Assembly (NCBI GenBank): GCA_022843925.1
Contig: JALHMS010000009.1
Span: 29,413 to 93,412, forward strand
Length of the DNA stretch: 64,000 nt
Direction of reading: 5' to 3'
DNA from: Burkholderiales bacterium
Lineage (GTDB): Bacteria > Pseudomonadota > Gammaproteobacteria > Burkholderiales > Ga0077523
Part shown: positions 1 to 8,017 of the stretch, piece after piece
How positions within the stretch are numbered: the first letter of the stretch is position 1
How the letters are laid out: the number at the start of each line of letters is the position of its first letter
Translations under genes and position numbers: made by a program
The notes under the pieces: generated by a model
What the model saw: the letters and a program-made list of their open reading frames with translations, nothing else
The model's database searches: none
Told to the model about the DNA's origin: nothing

Positions 1-420
1 CGCGAAAGCGCTGGTTCCGGGTGATGCGTTTCCTTGCGCTGACCGCTTTCGGGGCCATGGGCCCCTCCTACAGGGGCGGTGGATGCGCCACTCACCGGGT
101 CACGGTCTTGTAGGAGCGGGCCACGCCCGCGAAAGCGCTGGTTCCGGGTGATGCGTTTCCTTGCGCTGACCGCTTTCGGGGCCATGGGCCCCTCCTACAG
201 GGGCGGTGGATGCGCCACTCACCGGGTCGCGGTCTTGTAGGAGCGGGCCACGCCCGCGAAAGCGCTGGTTCCGGGTGATGCGTTTCCTTGCGCTGACCGC
301 TTTCGGGGCCATGGGCCCCTCCTACAAGGGCGGTGGATGCGCCACTCACCGGGTCACGGTCTTGTAGGAGCGGCCCATGGCCGCGAAAGCGTCGGTTCCG
401 GGTGATGCGTTTCCTTGCGC
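1..420. repeat. Tandem REP/BIME array, 127-bp period
   Basis: Three full 127-bp units begin at 1, 128 and 255, and a fourth partial unit begins at 382 and loses similarity near 420. Each unit holds two copies of one short palindromic element in opposite orientation: TGTAGGAGCGGGCC...GCGAAAGCG and its inverse ending CCTCCTACA. Each copy can fold into a GC-rich hairpin. This is the layout of REP elements arranged as BIMEs in proteobacteria, which are normally moved by RAYT (TnpA-REP) transposases. No RAYT gene is visible in the window. The copies differ at only a few positions, so the array probably arose recently by unit duplication. It starts at the window edge and may extend further left. 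No convincing gene lies in it. Confidence 0.9.
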
Positions 421-593
421 GCCGCTCCGGTACCGTTGCCCGAGACGACGCCTGTCGCGATGCGAAATCCCGATATCCCGATGGACCTTCGGGCAAACTC
501 GCGATGGATTGTGCCAGACCGAACGCACCGGCATCTCGCACCCGCATCTCACACCCGCTCGTCCGCACCCCCTGCCCAGCCGAAGCCGCCCTG

Positions 594-1199
594 ATGGAAA
601 CCGTTGCCGTCCTCGACTTCGAAACCACCGGTCTCAGCCCTGCCTGCGGTGACAGGCCCACCGAGATCGCGGTCGTACTCGTCCGGGAGGGGCAGATCGT
701 CGATCGGTTCCAGAGCCTCATGAATCCAGGTCGTCGCATCCCCTTCGAAGTGACCGCCCTCACGGGTATCACCAACGACATGGTCGCCCGGGCTGCACCG
801 GTGGCGAGGGTGATGCGGGAGGCCGCGCGTTTCGTCGGTCCCCGTCCGATCGTCGCCCACAACGCGGCCTTCGACAGTCGGTTCTGGAAGGCCGAACTCG
901 ACCATCTGTCGATGCCGACAGGCCTGCCCTTCGCCTGCACCATGCTGCTTTCGCGGCGCCTGTATCCGGGGTTCCCCAATCACCGGCTGGGCACGCTGGT
1001 CGACATGCTCGCATTGCCGACGGCCGGGCGGGCGCACCGGGCGATGGCGGATGCCGAGATGACGAGCCATTTGTGGTGCAGGATCACCGATGACGTGGTC
1101 GAGCGCTACGGCGTCGTCGCGGTCGGTCATGACATGTTGACCCGGGTGCAGCGCGCGCCTCGTCACCGGGTGCCTGACTTGCTCGCGGGCTCGAAGTAG
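594..1199 (+). CDS. DnaQ-like 3'-5' exonuclease (DEDDh family)
   Basis: A 201-residue protein with the three exonuclease motifs of the DnaQ/DEDDh superfamily: ExoI DFETTG (Asp8, Glu10), ExoII around AHNAAFD (Asp94) and ExoIII HRAMAD (His148, Asp153). These residues bind two metal ions and remove nucleotides from DNA or RNA 3' ends. It is a single exonuclease domain with no polymerase or BRCT part. It could be a stand-alone proofreading or repair nuclease, or a PolC/epsilon-like paralogue; the housekeeping dnaQ is usually beside rnhA, which is not the case here. The frame is open further upstream, but ATG 594 gives the natural domain start; upstream codons would run into the REP array. Confidence 0.85.
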   Translation: METVAVLDFETTGLSPACGDRPTEIAVVLVREGQIVDRFQSLMNPGRRIPFEVTALTGITNDMVARAAPVARVMREAARFVGPRPIVAHNAAFDSRFWKAELDHLSMPTGLPFACTMLLSRRLYPGFPNHRLGTLVDMLALPTAGRAHRAMADAEMTSHLWCRITDDVVERYGVVAVGHDMLTRVQRAPRHRVPDLLAGSK

Positions 1200-1279
1200 G
1201 ACGGGTCCGCCCGTTTCGTCGGGCGATCGGCGCGCTGGAGTCGCATGTACCATCCGGCGATCACTTCAGGAGAAAACGC

Positions 1280-2056
1280 ATGGCAGCCAACCCCTTCTCC
1301 CTCGACGGTCGCGTGGCCCTCGTCACCGGCGGCAACAGCGGTTTCGGTCGAGCGATCGCCATGGCCTTTCGCGATGCGGGCGCGAAGGTCGTGGTCGGTG
1401 CGCGTCGTGCGGATCGCAACGCGGAGGTGGTCGCAGCGCTCGGCGCCGATGCCTCGGCCTTCGAGCTGGATGTCGCCGACGAAGCTTCCGTCGAGCGGAC
1501 GATCGCGGGCATCGTCCAGCGCTACGGCCGCCTCGACATCCTGGTGAACAACGCCGGCACCGTCAGTCGGCAGTCGGTGATGGATCTCGATCTCGCCGTC
1601 TGGGACCGGGTCATGAACGTGAACCTCACGGGCGCCTTCCTCTGCACGAAGCACGCGGCGCGGGTCATGAAGACGCAGGGCTCGGGCAAGATCATCAACA
1701 TCTCGTCGGTCTACGGGCTCATCGCGCCCAGCAAGGGTTTGCAGGTGCCGTACACGGTGTCGAAGCACGGTCTGATCGGGCTGACGAAGGTGAATGCCGT
1801 GGAGCTGGCGCCGCTCGGCATCCAGGTGAATGCGATCGCGCCGGGCTATCACTACACCGAGATGACCGAGGAACTCCGCGGCTCGTCGCTGGAGGCTGCG
1901 GCGAAGCGGCGCATCCCGAGCGGGCGGCTGGGAGAGGCGGATGATCTCGTTGGAACCTGTCTGTGGCTCGCCTCGCGCGCGTCGGACAGCGTGATCGGCG
2001 TCTGCGTCCCGGTGGACGGTGGCTACATGGCCTCCGACGGTCTCGATCGGGGATAG
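1280..2056 (+). CDS. SDR-family NAD(P)-dependent oxidoreductase
   Basis: A 258-residue classical short-chain dehydrogenase. It has the cofactor glycine motif TGGNSGFG (residues 16-23), the NNAG motif near 90, and the catalytic Ser142/143, Tyr158 and Lys162 (YTVSK). Overall it resembles gluconate 5-dehydrogenase / 2-deoxy-D-gluconate 3-dehydrogenase (KduD-like) members, but substrate cannot be fixed within this family. A GGAG ribosome site lies about 7 nt before ATG 1280. It converges with the GST gene, and a strong hairpin lies between them. Confidence 0.88.
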   Translation: MAANPFSLDGRVALVTGGNSGFGRAIAMAFRDAGAKVVVGARRADRNAEVVAALGADASAFELDVADEASVERTIAGIVQRYGRLDILVNNAGTVSRQSVMDLDLAVWDRVMNVNLTGAFLCTKHAARVMKTQGSGKIINISSVYGLIAPSKGLQVPYTVSKHGLIGLTKVNAVELAPLGIQVNAIAPGYHYTEMTEELRGSSLEAAAKRRIPSGRLGEADDLVGTCLWLASRASDSVIGVCVPVDGGYMASDGLDRG

Positions 2057-2065
2057 GGCGGCACG

Positions 2066-2104
2066 ACGACACCTGCGGTGCCGTCCGGGCGCCGCAGGTG
2101 TCGT
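2066..2104. terminator. Perfect 13-bp hairpin between convergent genes
   Basis: ACGACACCTGCGG (2066-2078) pairs perfectly with CCGCAGGTGTCGT (2092-2104) around a 13-nt loop. It sits exactly between the convergent SDR and GST stops, so it could end transcription from both sides. There is no U tract, so a purely intrinsic terminator is not certain; it may instead protect the 3' ends. Confidence 0.5.
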
Positions 2105-2114
2105 GATGCGAGGG

Positions 2115-2747
2115 TTACTGCAGACCGAGGATCGGGGCGACGTCGGTCTTCTTCCAGCTCGGCAGCGCCTCCACCTGGGCAAGCCAGCGGCGCAGGTTCG
2201 GATACGCGTCGAGCGGCAGTTGCTGATGACGGTGCAAGTGCATCGGCGCCGCCACCGCCACGTCGGCGATCGTGACGTCGGGCCCGCTCAGCCAGGCGCT
2301 CTTCCCCAGGCGGTCCTCGAGGATCCCGGCGAGCTGATGGAACTTCGCCGCCTGGGCGTCGAGCACGGCCTGATCCGGTTCCGCCTTCAGGATCGGCTTC
2401 ACGACGTTCTCCACCAGATACACATAGCAGCTCGGGAACCACTGGTTGGCTTCCCAGAGATGCCAGCGGTTGATGTCGGCCCGGATGGCCGCGGCCTTCG
2501 GATAGAAGGCGTCCTTGCCCGCCTTGTCGGCTGCGTACTGCAGGATCGCATTGGATTCCCAGAGCACGAAGTCGCCGTCGACCAGTGCGGGCAGGGACTG
2601 GTTGGGGTTGATGGCGGTGTAGTCGGCGCCTTTGTGTTCGCCGGCGAAGTAGTCGACCTTGGCGGTCTCGTACGGCACACCCATCAGGTCCAGACCGGCA
2701 AGGACCTTGCGGCAATTGACGGTGCAGGGATCGTAGTAGAGCTTCAT
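2115..2747 (-). CDS. Glutathione S-transferase family protein
   Basis: A 210-residue two-domain GST. The N-terminal thioredoxin-like half opens with MKLYYDPCTVNCRKV and contains the glutathione-binding NPNQSLPALVDGDFVLWES segment (cis-Pro then Glu-Ser). The helical C-terminal half follows. A cysteine/serine-containing first loop suggests a theta/beta-like class. Such enzymes conjugate glutathione to electrophiles or act as reductases or isomerases; the exact substrate is unknown. It stands alone on the minus strand between plus-strand genes. Confidence 0.85.
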   Translation of the reverse strand: MKLYYDPCTVNCRKVLAGLDLMGVPYETAKVDYFAGEHKGADYTAINPNQSLPALVDGDFVLWESNAILQYAADKAGKDAFYPKAAAIRADINRWHLWEANQWFPSCYVYLVENVVKPILKAEPDQAVLDAQAAKFHQLAGILEDRLGKSAWLSGPDVTIADVAVAAPMHLHRHQQLPLDAYPNLRRWLAQVEALPSWKKTDVAPILGLQ

Positions 2748-2990
2748 TCAACCTCCCGAATCTCGATTTTTTAGGTGGGGACTGCGCACTGCAGAGGCCG
2801 CGCGACGTCTGCCCGGGAGATGTTGTTGCGCAGGCCCGGGAGCGCTTCGCCGACCTGCCGCAGCTATACTCCTCGCACCCTCGAATGACAAGGCGGTGGC
2901 CGGCGGCCGGCATGGTGCGCTGCAGGCAAGGGCCGGGTCGGGGGGAGGGAACCGGCAGGCGGTTCGAGAACCAAGTCACTCGAGGTCACG
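2748..2990. other. Divergent intergenic region with a -10-like hexamer
   Basis: A 243-bp spacer between the GST gene (minus) and the CmcJ-like gene (plus). A TATACT hexamer at 2865-2870 is a possible -10 for the rightward gene, giving a leader of about 115 nt; no good -35 is visible 17 nt upstream. Nothing else is recognised. Confidence 0.3.
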
Positions 2991-3797
2991 ATGGCAGATC
3001 AAGGCTCCGTGAGCACCACGCTCAACTACACCCGCGACACCGGCATCACCCCCGACCACTACTTCTACGAGCCGCCGCCCGGCACGGTGAAGCACCCGCC
3101 GGGCGATGATCCGCGCGAGGTCCAGGTCCACGACGCCTGGTCCCGCGCGGCGGACTTCGATCTCGATCGCGAAGGCTTCGCGCTGCGCGATTGTCCGATC
3201 CCCTTCGATCGATTCTCCGACGATGCTGCAGTGCGTTCCGAATTCTTCGCCCACGTCGCCGACTTCGTCCGTCGCCAGGTGGGCGCGCGCCGGGTGCATG
3301 TCTTCGACTACAACATCCGCAGCAAGACCATCCAGACGCTCACGACCTACGCCGCCAATCCGGTGCGGCTCGTGCACAGCGACTACACCGTGAAGTCCGG
3401 CCCGCAGCGCGTGCGCGATGTTCTGCCCGACGAGGCGGAAGCGCTGCTTGCCCGGCCGTATGCGTTCTTCAACGTGTGGAAGCCACTGAAGCGCGTCGAA
3501 GAACTTCCGCTCGCCATGTGCGACGTCGGTTCCTCCGCCCCCGGCGACATGATCCGCATGGAGCTGAAGTATCCCGACCGGACCGGCGAGATCTACACGA
3601 TGCGCTATTCGCCCGACCATCGGTGGTACTACTTTCCCTACATGGGGTCGAGCCAGGCGCTGCTCCTGAAGTGCTACGACTCCCGGGAGGACGGCCGGGC
3701 GAGATTCATGGCCCACAGTGCCTTCGAGGACCCCACCACCGCGCCCGACGCCATGCCGCGGGAGAGCATCGAGGTCCGCACGATCGCTTTCTTCTGA
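2991..3797 (+). CDS. CmcJ/NvfI-family oxidoreductase (hydroxylase-like)
   Basis: A 268-residue protein with the layout of the CmcJ/NvfI (AsaB, GA4-desaturase-like) family. Visible landmarks are LNYTRDTG near the N-terminus, VHSDYT near residue 125, FNVWKPL near 160, and the C-terminal stretch with HSAFEDP. VHSDYT plus the later His fits an HxD...H iron(II)/2-oxoglutarate-type site, but this is inferred from family resemblance. Family members are found in fungal and bacterial secondary metabolism and as uncharacterised bacterial proteins. The natural substrate is unknown. It is monocistronic here, followed by dps after a 137-nt gap. Confidence 0.75.
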   Translation: MADQGSVSTTLNYTRDTGITPDHYFYEPPPGTVKHPPGDDPREVQVHDAWSRAADFDLDREGFALRDCPIPFDRFSDDAAVRSEFFAHVADFVRRQVGARRVHVFDYNIRSKTIQTLTTYAANPVRLVHSDYTVKSGPQRVRDVLPDEAEALLARPYAFFNVWKPLKRVEELPLAMCDVGSSAPGDMIRMELKYPDRTGEIYTMRYSPDHRWYYFPYMGSSQALLLKCYDSREDGRARFMAHSAFEDPTTAPDAMPRESIEVRTIAFF

Positions 3798-3934
3798 CGA
3801 CCCGGGCGAACGAGCGCCATCGCACCGATGCGTCGCCCGTTTCGGCGGAACCTTCGGTGTTCCGCCGCGCTCGTACCAGTGCATCGTGCGCCGCAGCAGG
3901 CGCCGCGCCCATCGTTCCACTTCCAGGAGCCCCC

Positions 3935-4438
3935 ATGGCCAAGAAGAGCAAGGCAGCAGCCCCTATCGCCCTCATCGACAACGGCATCTCCGCCAAGGAC
4001 CGCGCCCGGATCGCCGAGGGTCTGGCGAAGCTGCTCGCGGACACCTACACCCTCTATCTCCAGACCCACAACTTCCACTGGAACGTGAAGGGCCGGATGT
4101 TCAACACGCTCCACACGATGTTCATGGCGCAGTACACCGAATTGTGGAACGCCGTGGACCCGATCGCGGAACGCATCCGGGCCCTCGGGTTCCCCGCGCC
4201 CGGAACGTACGCGCAGTTCGGCAAGCTCTCGTCGGTGAAGGAAGTCGCAGGGGTGCCGAAGGCCGAGGAAATGGTCGCCCTGCTCATCACCGGTCACGAC
4301 ACCGTCGCCCGCACGGCGCGGGCCCTGCTGCCCGCGGCCGACGACGCCAACGACCAGCCCACCATGGATCTGCTGACGCAACGCCTCGACATCCACGAGA
4401 AGACGGCGTGGATGCTTCGGAGCATTCTCGAGGAGTGA
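3935..4438 (+). CDS. dps: Dps-family DNA-binding ferritin-like protein
   Basis: A 167-residue Dps. The intersubunit ferroxidase ligands are visible: [11 protein letters not shown] (His) and [16 protein letters not shown] (Asp, Glu). The lysine-rich start MAKKSKAAA is the type of N-terminal tail that binds DNA. Dodecamers oxidise ferrous iron with hydrogen peroxide, store the ferric core and protect the chromosome. An AGGAG site precedes ATG 3935. The frame is open far upstream, but that stretch is antisense to nothing and reads through the previous gene in another frame. Confidence 0.93.
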   Translation: MAKKSKAAAPIALIDNGISAKDRARIAEGLAKLLADTYTLYLQTHNFHWNVKGRMFNTLHTMFMAQYTELWNAVDPIAERIRALGFPAPGTYAQFGKLSSVKEVAGVPKAEEMVALLITGHDTVARTARALLPAADDANDQPTMDLLTQRLDIHEKTAWMLRSILEE

Positions 4439-4721
4439 TCCCCGGCCCCCGCAGGTTCGATGGTTCGATCCGCGGGAGCTTCCCTCCGCCCGGTTGAACG
4501 GATGCCGCGGCAGACGCTGCGGCCTCGCACCTGCAGCATGCGCCCCGACGGGCGTCGACAGCTTCGCGCACGCATCCTCCCGCGCGCATCGGTCCGTCAT
4601 TCTCTGCACGCGGAGGGTGCATCGCGACGCCCACATCGTTAGCATGGCATCCCACGAGCGCGACCGCGACGGGCACTCCTCCGGGGTGTCGGTGGATCGC
4701 TGCACCAGGGAGAGAGAGGCG
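4439..4721. other. Intergenic region, no gene seen
   Basis: A 283-bp spacer upstream of the probable catabolic operon. Candidate reading frames here have no family resemblance and look like chance GC-rich ORFs. Any promoter for the operon should lie here, but no clear -35/-10 pair was found. Confidence 0.3.
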
Positions 4722-5615
4722 ATGAGCGCGGAAACCTGCGGCTTCGTCGGCGTCGGTCGCATGGGTGGTCCCATGACCGCCCGCCTGATCGATGCCGGGC
4801 GGACGGTGTGCGTCCACGACAGCAGTGCCACCGCCCGCGAGGCCGTGCGTCAGCGCGGCGCCACCCTCAAAGCCTCCGCAGCCGCCGTGGCGGATCTCGC
4901 GGACACCGTATTCCTGAGTCTTCCCAACCCCGACATCGTCAAGCAGGCCGTGCTCGGTCCCGGTGGGGTGATCGAGGGCAGGCGCGTGAAGCGCGTCGTC
5001 GACTTCTCGACCATCGGCCCGATCACCGCCGCTGCCGTCGCCGAAGCGCTCGCGGCGCGCGGTATCGATTACGTCGACGCGCCCGTGAGCGGCGGCGTCG
5101 CGGGGGCCACGCAGGGCACCCTCGCCGTGATGGTGGCCTGCCCGAAGCCGGTCTACGAATCCCTCGAAGCGCTGCTCGCCATCTTCGGCAAGACCTTCCA
5201 CCTCGGTGAGAAGCCCGGTCAGGCGCAGACGATGAAGCTCGCCAACAACCTCCTGGCCGCCGCGGCGCTCGTGGTGTCGTCCGAGGCGATGGTGATGGGC
5301 GTGAAGGCCGGCCTCGACCCGAAGGTCATGCTCGACGTCATCAACGCGGGCTCCGGCCGCAACAGCGCAACCCAGGACAAGTTTCCCCGCGCCATCCTGC
5401 CCGGCACCTTCGACTTCGGCTTTGCGACGGGCCTCTCGTACAAGGACGTCCGCCTCTGCGTGGACGAGGCCGAGTCCCTCGGGGTCCCGATGGTCGTCGG
5501 CGCTGCGGTGCGGGAGATGCTCGCGATCACCAATGCGGCGTACGGCGCGGACTCCGACTTCACGTCGGTCTGTCGCCTCGTCGAGTCGTGGGGTGGGGTG
5601 CAGGTAAGAGGTTGA
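4722..5615 (+). CDS. NAD(P)-dependent beta-hydroxyacid dehydrogenase (3-hydroxyisobutyrate dehydrogenase family)
   Basis: A 297-residue protein with the Rossmann motif GFVGVGRMGGPM at the N-terminus, the substrate-binding DAPVSGGVAGATQGTLAVMV segment near 120, and the catalytic-lysine motif KLANNL near 170. Family members oxidise short beta-hydroxyacids such as 3-hydroxyisobutyrate, tartronate semialdehyde (reduction) or L-serine. It is the first gene of a run of closely spaced same-strand genes (MmgE/PrpD, Liv transporter, CMD protein), so its substrate is probably an intermediate of whatever that transporter imports. An AGAGAGAGG stretch precedes ATG 4722. A second paralogue lies at 54529. 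Confidence 0.85.
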   Translation: MSAETCGFVGVGRMGGPMTARLIDAGRTVCVHDSSATAREAVRQRGATLKASAAAVADLADTVFLSLPNPDIVKQAVLGPGGVIEGRRVKRVVDFSTIGPITAAAVAEALAARGIDYVDAPVSGGVAGATQGTLAVMVACPKPVYESLEALLAIFGKTFHLGEKPGQAQTMKLANNLLAAAALVVSSEAMVMGVKAGLDPKVMLDVINAGSGRNSATQDKFPRAILPGTFDFGFATGLSYKDVRLCVDEAESLGVPMVVGAAVREMLAITNAAYGADSDFTSVCRLVESWGGVQVRG

Positions 5616-5669
5616 GGTGCACACGGCACGGGCGCCCCGCGTCCGGCCGTCCAGGGGAGGGGGAACACC

Positions 5670-7064
5670 ATGAGCGCAACGCCGGAAGCCGCCGAGGCGG
5701 ACACTGCCCTCGCCATGCGCATCGCGCGGTCGGTGCACGCGTGCGCCTTCGAGGCGCTGTCGTCCGAGGTGCTGGCGAAGACACGTGTCTGCCTGGAGGA
5801 TCTCATCGGCTGCGTATTCGAGTCGCGGCATCTGCCCTGGAGCCGGCAGGCGCGATCGCTCGCGGTGCGGGGTGACGTCGGGGCGACGATGCTGGGCCAC
5901 ACCAACGCGGTGGCGCCCGCCGATGCCGCCTTCGCCAATGCGGTGATGGGGCACGGCCTCGTCCGCGAGGACATGCACCCCGGCAGCATCAGCCATCTCG
6001 GCATCGTCGTGATCCCCGCGCTGCTCGCCGTCGCCGAGACGCGGCCCGTCTCCGGGCGCGATTTCATCGCGGCGATGGTGGCCGGGTACGAGGTCGGCGG
6101 CCGGGTGGGACGCGCCCTCATGGATCGCGGGATCGCTGCCATCCACCGCCCCACCGGCATCACCGGGCCGATCGCCGCGGCGGCCGCCTGCGCGCGATTG
6201 ATGGGGCTGCCGGTGGAGGGGATCGCGAACGCCGTGGCGCTCGCGGCCAACACCACGTCGGGTTTCAACCAGTGGGCCCACACGGGCGGCAGCGAGATGT
6301 TCTTCCACGCGGGATTCGCGGCGCGCAACGCGGTCACGGCCGCCCGGCTCGCTGCCGCGGGCGCATTCGCGTCGCCGTCCGCCCTCGACGGTGTCGCCGG
6401 CCTCTTCGCGTCCTTCGGCAAGCGCGATGCCGCGAAGACCGTGCGGCTCTTCGACGGCGCGCCGGAGATCTTGTCGGTCTATCACAAGCCGGTTCCCGCC
6501 TGTAACTTCGCCCAGACCCCCGCGCAGGCGGCGCTGCAGGCGGTGCGGTCCGCGCATCTGGCGCCGTCGCAGGTGGGGGCGATCGAGATCCGCGTGCCGC
6601 AGGCGGGCGCGTCGTATCCGGGTTGCGACCACACCGGTCCGTTCGCGACGATCCTCCAGGCCAAGATGAGCATCCAGTTCAACGTGGCCGCCGCGGTCCT
6701 GCATGGGCGCATCGCCGAGAGCAACTTCGAGCATCTCGATGCGCCCGCCCTGCTGTACCTCGTCTCGGTGACGCGGCTCGCGGTGGACGACGGGATGACC
6801 GCCGCGTATCCCGGCCTGCAGGGTGGGGCGGTGACCTTGCGCAGCATAGGCGGCGACATCTATCGCGCGCATCTCGACGACGTGATCCCGGCGGATGATG
6901 CTGCGGTGCACGCGCGGTTCCGCGCGGCGCTGGCAGCGGCGATGGACGACGCCACCGCGCAGGCTGTGGATGCCGCCATCGAGTCGCTCGCCGACGAACC
7001 CGACGCCGCCCGCCTGCCGCGCCTCATGCGAAGGCCTGCGCGCGATCTCGGCGTCGCCGCCTGA
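5670..7064 (+). CDS. MmgE/PrpD family protein
   Basis: A 464-residue all-alpha MmgE/PrpD-type protein. Characteristic stretches are VMGHGLVREDMHPGSISHLG near 90, GYEVGGRVGRAL near 140 and HKPVPACNFAQTPAQAAL near 270. Named members are 2-methylcitrate dehydratase (PrpD), cis-aconitate decarboxylase and iminodisuccinate epimerase, so the family does dehydration or decarboxylation of carboxylic acids. The methylcitrate genes prpB/prpC are not adjacent, so a 2-methylcitrate role is not supported. It lies 54 nt after the dehydrogenase and 11 nt before livH, pointing to co-transcription. Confidence 0.85.
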   Translation: MSATPEAAEADTALAMRIARSVHACAFEALSSEVLAKTRVCLEDLIGCVFESRHLPWSRQARSLAVRGDVGATMLGHTNAVAPADAAFANAVMGHGLVREDMHPGSISHLGIVVIPALLAVAETRPVSGRDFIAAMVAGYEVGGRVGRALMDRGIAAIHRPTGITGPIAAAAACARLMGLPVEGIANAVALAANTTSGFNQWAHTGGSEMFFHAGFAARNAVTAARLAAAGAFASPSALDGVAGLFASFGKRDAAKTVRLFDGAPEILSVYHKPVPACNFAQTPAQAALQAVRSAHLAPSQVGAIEIRVPQAGASYPGCDHTGPFATILQAKMSIQFNVAAAVLHGRIAESNFEHLDAPALLYLVSVTRLAVDDGMTAAYPGLQGGAVTLRSIGGDIYRAHLDDVIPADDAAVHARFRAALAAAMDDATAQAVDAAIESLADEPDAARLPRLMRRPARDLGVAA

Positions 7065-7075
7065 CGGATGCATCG

Positions 7076-8017
7076 ATGGATTTCGTGCAGCTTTCCGAGA
7101 ACTTCCTGCAGGCGCTGGTCGCGGGGCTGCTGACGGGCGCGGTCTACGGCCTGATGTGCGTCGGGCTCAGCCTCATCTTCGGCGTGATGCGCGTCATCAA
7201 CTTCGCCCAGGGCGACTTCATGATGCTCGGCATGTACGCCGCGCTCTACATCTTCGCGAACCTCACCGGCGTCGCCGCGCCGTATCTCGCCGCGCTGCTC
7301 GCCGGACCCGTCGTGTTCGTGGTCGGCGTCGTCGTGCACCGGCTGCTGATCGCGCGCGTCACGGGCTTGCGCAGCACGGCGCTCGACTCCGAAGGCCATC
7401 ACGCCCAGCTTATGCTCACCCTGGGCATCGCGCTCATCCTGCAGAACGGCGGGCTCGCGCTGTTCGGCTCGTCGCCGGTGTCGATCCCGACGCCGCTCGC
7501 GTCCAGCGCCTGGGAACTCGGGCCCATGGCGGGCGACCGGCTCAGCGTGTTCGTGAACCAGGGGCAGACGATCGCCGCCGCCATCGCGCTCGTCACCGTG
7601 GGCGTCGTCGTGCTGCTGCTGGCGCGCTCGCGGCTGGGCAAGTCGCTGCGGGCTGCGGCGGACAATCCCGTTGCCGCGATCTACATGGGCATCGACGTCG
7701 AGCGCGCGCACCGACTCGCCTTCGGGCTCGGGGTGGCGATCACGGCCGTTGGTGGTGGGCTGCTGGCGTCGGTGTATCCGTTCCAGCCGTACATCGGCCT
7801 CGAGTACGTGATCGTGATGTACGCCGGCGTCGTGCTCGGCGGTCTCGGCAGCGTGGCCGGCGCGTTCCTCGGCGGGCTGGGCATCGGCATCGTGCAGCAG
7901 CTCTCCACGCTCGTGCTGCCCAACCAGCTCCAGAACACCGCCATCTTCGTCGTGTTCCTCGCGGTCATCCTGCTGCGTCCGCAGGGGCTGTTCGGCCGCG
8001 CGGTGCGACGCACATGA
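7076..8017 (+). CDS. livH: Branched-chain amino acid-type ABC transporter permease, LivH
   Basis: A 313-residue inner-membrane permease with about eight hydrophobic segments. The LivH signature segment GVMRVINFAQGDFMMLGMYAA is at the N-terminus and the conserved coupling region GIDVERAHRLAFGLG lies near residue 205. It forms the channel with LivM for a periplasmic-binding-protein-dependent importer. The family carries branched-chain amino acids but also urea, amides and aromatic acids. Its stop overlaps the start of the next gene by 4 nt (ATGA), typical of translational coupling. Confidence 0.92.
   Translation: MDFVQLSENFLQALVAGLLTGAVYGLMCVGLSLIFGVMRVINFAQGDFMMLGMYAALYIFANLTGVAAPYLAALLAGPVVFVVGVVVHRLLIARVTGLRSTALDSEGHHAQLMLTLGIALILQNGGLALFGSSPVSIPTPLASSAWELGPMAGDRLSVFVNQGQTIAAAIALVTVGVVVLLLARSRLGKSLRAAADNPVAAIYMGIDVERAHRLAFGLGVAITAVGGGLLASVYPFQPYIGLEYVIVMYAGVVLGGLGSVAGAFLGGLGIGIVQQLSTLVLPNQLQNTAIFVVFLAVILLRPQGLFGRAVRRT

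Noticed and set aside
1-420. The regular repeats looked at first like a CRISPR array.
   Set aside because: Units are 127 bp with conserved spacers and internal inverted copies; a CRISPR array has short repeats of 24-47 bp and variable spacers. No cas genes are present.
5670-7064. Assignment as 2-methylcitrate dehydratase (prpD).
   Set aside because: prpB, prpC and prpR are absent from the neighbourhood, and the family has several other activities.
4287-7073. Minus-strand open frame of over 900 codons opposite the MmgE/PrpD gene.
   Set aside because: No family motif, His/Arg/Gly-rich; the plus-strand genes are well supported.
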